From positions 1 through 7,875 of the forward strand of contig CAMJJZ010000051.1 in assembly GCA_946406275.1 (NCBI GenBank): DNA of 7,875 nucleotides, read 5' to 3'. A program made the position numbers and the translations under genes. This document shows, piece by piece, positions 6,498-7,875 of the stretch. The notes under the pieces were generated by a model. That model searched no databases, was not told the DNA's origin, and was given only the letters and a program-made list of their open reading frames with translations. Source of the stretch: an uncultured Bacteroidales bacterium (GTDB taxonomy: Bacteria; Bacteroidota; Bacteroidia; Bacteroidales; UBA932). Numbering within the stretch: position 1 is the stretch's first letter; each line of letters begins with the position of its first letter.

Positions 6498-6572
6498 TAG
6501 GGACGATCGGATTCGAACCGATGACCTCTTCAATGTGACTGAAGCGCTCTAAACCAGCTGAGCTACGCCCCT
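6498..6572 (-). tRNA. tRNA-Val (anticodon CAC)
   Basis: Read on the minus strand, the 75 bases fold into a complete cloverleaf. The 7-bp acceptor stem is AGGGGCG with CGTCCCT (one G-U pair). U8 and A9 follow, then D stem GCTC/GAGC with a GG-containing 10-base loop and anticodon stem CTTCA/TGAAG. The loop is GTCACAT, giving U33 and anticodon CAC (plus positions 6535-6537). The variable loop is AGGTC, the T stem ATCGG/CCGAT with loop TTCGAAT, and the discriminator A is at 6498. It would read the valine codon GUG. CCA is not encoded (the next bases are CAC), so it must be added after transcription. Position 32 is G rather than the usual pyrimidine. It is the only RNA gene I see in the window. 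Confidence 0.95.
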
Positions 6573-6574
6573 GT

Positions 6575-6636
6575 AAAAAACGGGACTGCAAATGTAGTAC
6601 AATTTGTTTTCATTTGCAATAGTTGTCCCGTTTTTT
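6575..6636 (-). terminator. Long hairpin terminator of the fimbrillin-like gene
   Basis: Outer arms AAAAAACGGGAC (6575-6586) and GTCCCGTTTTTT (6625-6636) are perfectly complementary over 12 bp. Inner arms TGCAAATG (6587-6594) and CATTTGCA (6611-6618) add 8 bp, with a 6-base bulge on one side (6619-6624) and a 16-base loop. On the minus strand it begins 9 bases after the stop codon of the surface protein gene and ends in TTTTTT, as an intrinsic terminator should. The loop is longer than usual, and the structure also contains promoter-like boxes for the tRNA. Confidence 0.75.
6589..6619 (-). promoter_or_regulatory. Promoter for tRNA-Val
   Basis: On the minus strand the -7 box is TACATTTG (6596-6589), a full match to TAnnTTTG. 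A -33 TTG (6619-6617) lies 20 bases upstream, within the normal 19-21 base spacing. Transcription would start about 10 bases before the mature tRNA 5' end at 6572. This is the best promoter match in the window. Both boxes overlap the inner arms of the terminator hairpin. Confidence 0.65.
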
Positions 6637-6645
6637 CGGTTCATG

Positions 6646-7875
6646 CTACTCTATCTCGATACCGCCGTCATAGGTGTTATCGGTCTCCCAAGGTTCAAGT
6701 GAGGTTACAACCTCAATTTCCTCAGGCGAGTGTACCAGGATGGTGAACACATAACGCTTACCTGCCTCAAAGCCGTTAGCGGGCTTGGTAAGGGTAAGGT
6801 CGATGTCCTCCGTGGTATCCTGGTTGGGAACGTGGAACTTGATAGTAGCCACGAGGTCCTCTGTGTTATTTGCAGCGTCCTCAACGGCGGTAGGAAGAAC
6901 CAGGAGAGGCTCACCGTAGTCAGCGCCGTTGCCGTCGTTGTACTGAGGGAAGTAGTAATCTCCGGATGCGACAGGAGTGGCCGGTGCCCAAGGAAGGGTG
7001 GGATTGACCACATTCTGCACAGTTATGGGCGCGGTGTCACCACTGGTGGAAAGCAGGTCGGCAATATCATCGGGATCGATCTTGAAGTTATTATCCAAGT
7101 CCATTCCATACGCAGTGACAAGAAGGTTTGCGGTGGTGTGGAGACCGGTAACTGTGAGCTCGGTCACATAGATATCGGCTTCGACAAACTTCTTGGCGGC
7201 ATCGTCCTTATACTGGTCCGTGCTTGCATCATTGGGGTCATACTTCCTGCCGGGATCGGTCTTGATCACGAACTGGAAGGCGCTGAGGATGTGGTTGAAA
7301 TGAAGCTTGGGAGCCCAGTTGGCATAGAATAATGCAGCATCGTTATTCTCCTGTTTCCAGGCAGCCCTGATATACTTGGCGTTGTAGCCGTAGATATTCT
7401 GGCTATTGGCGTCGGTAAGGCCGCCGGCTGCTTCACCCTTTGCCCACAGTACATCCTGATGACCTATTTCAATGCCGTTTATATAGGCCTGGTCATTGGT
7501 CCAGGTGAGAGCAAAGTCATCGTCCTCGTTGGTCCTGTAACCAAAGAAGGTGAAGTTGTTCTTGGACTGGAGGGGATAATAGTAGGTGATGGGGTCGTCG
7601 TTATCGTCCACTATCTGCGCGTGATACTTACCGGAAGTACTGGTTTCCAGATAAGTCTCGTCTGATACGTTTGTCGCCTTTACATGATTGTCGGATGTCT
7701 GGAACAGACGCACTTCGGGATAAGCGGCATCATAGGCGGTTATGCCATAGTAGAAAGCGGCGTCCTCGAAGTCTGCAGCCTCGATAAGGCCGGATTTGGT
7801 CTGTACCATATCTCCCTGGCTGAAGAGCACAGGGACGGGAAGGCTCTCGTCGGAGACCCATGCCGGGACGGAAGA
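6646..7875 (-). CDS. Fimbrillin-family (Mfa-like) surface protein, N-terminus cut by window edge
   Basis: The frame is open from the right edge to a TAG at 6646-6648, giving 409 visible residues. The GTG at 7830 is only an internal valine codon, since the frame continues upstream. The pattern fits Bacteroidales fimbrillin-like proteins. An aromatic YYYPLQSKNNFTFFGY stretch is followed by DVLWAKGEA and by a conserved strand LHFNHILSAFQFVIK in the centre. The C-terminus has GFEAGKRYVFTILVHSPEEI followed by LEPWETD. Such proteins form pilus-like surface fibres, or tip or anchor parts, usually exported as lipoproteins and matured by donor-strand exchange. The signal peptide and lipobox, if present, lie outside the window. 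The protein is acidic and rich in Asp, Asn and Tyr, and contains an EF-hand-like loop (7066-7101). No partner pilin genes are in view; the downstream neighbour is the tRNA. Shaft, tip or anchor role cannot be decided. Confidence 0.75.
   Translation of the reverse strand, partial: SSVPAWVSDESLPVPVLFSQGDMVQTKSGLIEAADFEDAAFYYGITAYDAAYPEVRLFQTSDNHVKATNVSDETYLETSTSGKYHAQIVDDNDDPITYYYPLQSKNNFTFFGYRTNEDDDFALTWTNDQAYINGIEIGHQDVLWAKGEAAGGLTDANSQNIYGYNAKYIRAAWKQENNDAALFYANWAPKLHFNHILSAFQFVIKTDPGRKYDPNDASTDQYKDDAAKKFVEADIYVTELTVTGLHTTANLLVTAYGMDLDNNFKIDPDDIADLLSTSGDTAPITVQNVVNPTLPWAPATPVASGDYYFPQYNDGNGADYGEPLLVLPTAVEDAANNTEDLVATIKFHVPNQDTTEDIDLTLTKPANGFEAGKRYVFTILVHSPEEIEVVTSLEPWETDNTYDGGIEIE

Noticed and set aside
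6499..6571. Reading the tRNA as Asp (GTC) because GTC occurs in the anticodon loop
   Set aside because: With a perfect 5-bp anticodon stem the seven-base loop is GTCACAT, which puts U at position 33 and CAC at 34-36; a GTC anticodon would need a broken stem and lack U33.
7828..7830. GTG as the start of the fimbrillin-like gene
   Set aside because: The frame continues open to the right edge without a stop, and no signal peptide follows the GTG, so the gene is simply truncated by the window.
1..7875. CRISPR arrays, insertion sequences, phage genes or integration sites
   Set aside because: No spaced direct repeats, transposase or integrase motifs or terminal inverted repeats were seen; the tRNA has no visible duplicated 3' end within the window.

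Overview
The window looks like chromosomal DNA of a Bacteroidales bacterium, probably gut-associated. The reasons are a NigD-like lipoprotein, an ECF sigma factor followed by a membrane-anchored regulator, a fimbrillin-type surface protein, Bacteroidota-type -7 promoter boxes (TAnnTTTG) in several intergenic gaps, and A/T-rich gaps between moderately GC-rich genes. Genus and species cannot be fixed from the sequence. Coding density is high, and no gene-free stretch exceeds 300 bases.

Layout. Positions 1-1545 hold a three-gene minus-strand cluster with overlapping genes: a NigD-like lipoprotein (first), an ECF sigma-70 factor, and the N-terminal 101 residues of a single-pass membrane protein that runs off the left edge. 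Divergent from it, on the plus strand, are a TMEM43-family membrane protein (1647-2768) and a PLP-dependent threonine aldolase / beta-eliminating lyase family enzyme (2800-3825). The aldolase collides end to end, with overlapping stop codons, with a minus-strand Na+/phosphate cotransporter carrying a PhoU-like tail (3822-5501). A short divergent promoter region built on a perfect 11-bp inverted repeat separates the transporter from a plus-strand neutral zinc metallopeptidase (5578-6444). That gene faces a minus-strand tRNA-Val(CAC) (6498-6572) across a shared hairpin terminator. Upstream of the tRNA, a second long hairpin ends a minus-strand fimbrillin-like surface protein gene (6646 to the right edge, N-terminus missing). 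This second hairpin also appears to contain the tRNA promoter.

How the parts may work together. The left cluster is the most interesting part. NigD-like lipoprotein, ECF sigma and a protein with a short cytoplasmic domain, one membrane span and a Pro/Ala/Val-rich periplasmic start are the components described in Bacteroides thetaiotaomicron for dual-membrane-spanning anti-sigma factors (Dma). There, a cytoplasmic anti-sigma domain is tethered through the periplasm to an outer-membrane barrel and controls NigD expression and outer-membrane vesiculation. Here all three appear to lie in one overlapping transcription unit with the NigD-like gene first. The barrel, if present, lies beyond the left edge, so this remains an inference. 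The other genes look like ordinary housekeeping or surface functions with no obvious shared pathway.
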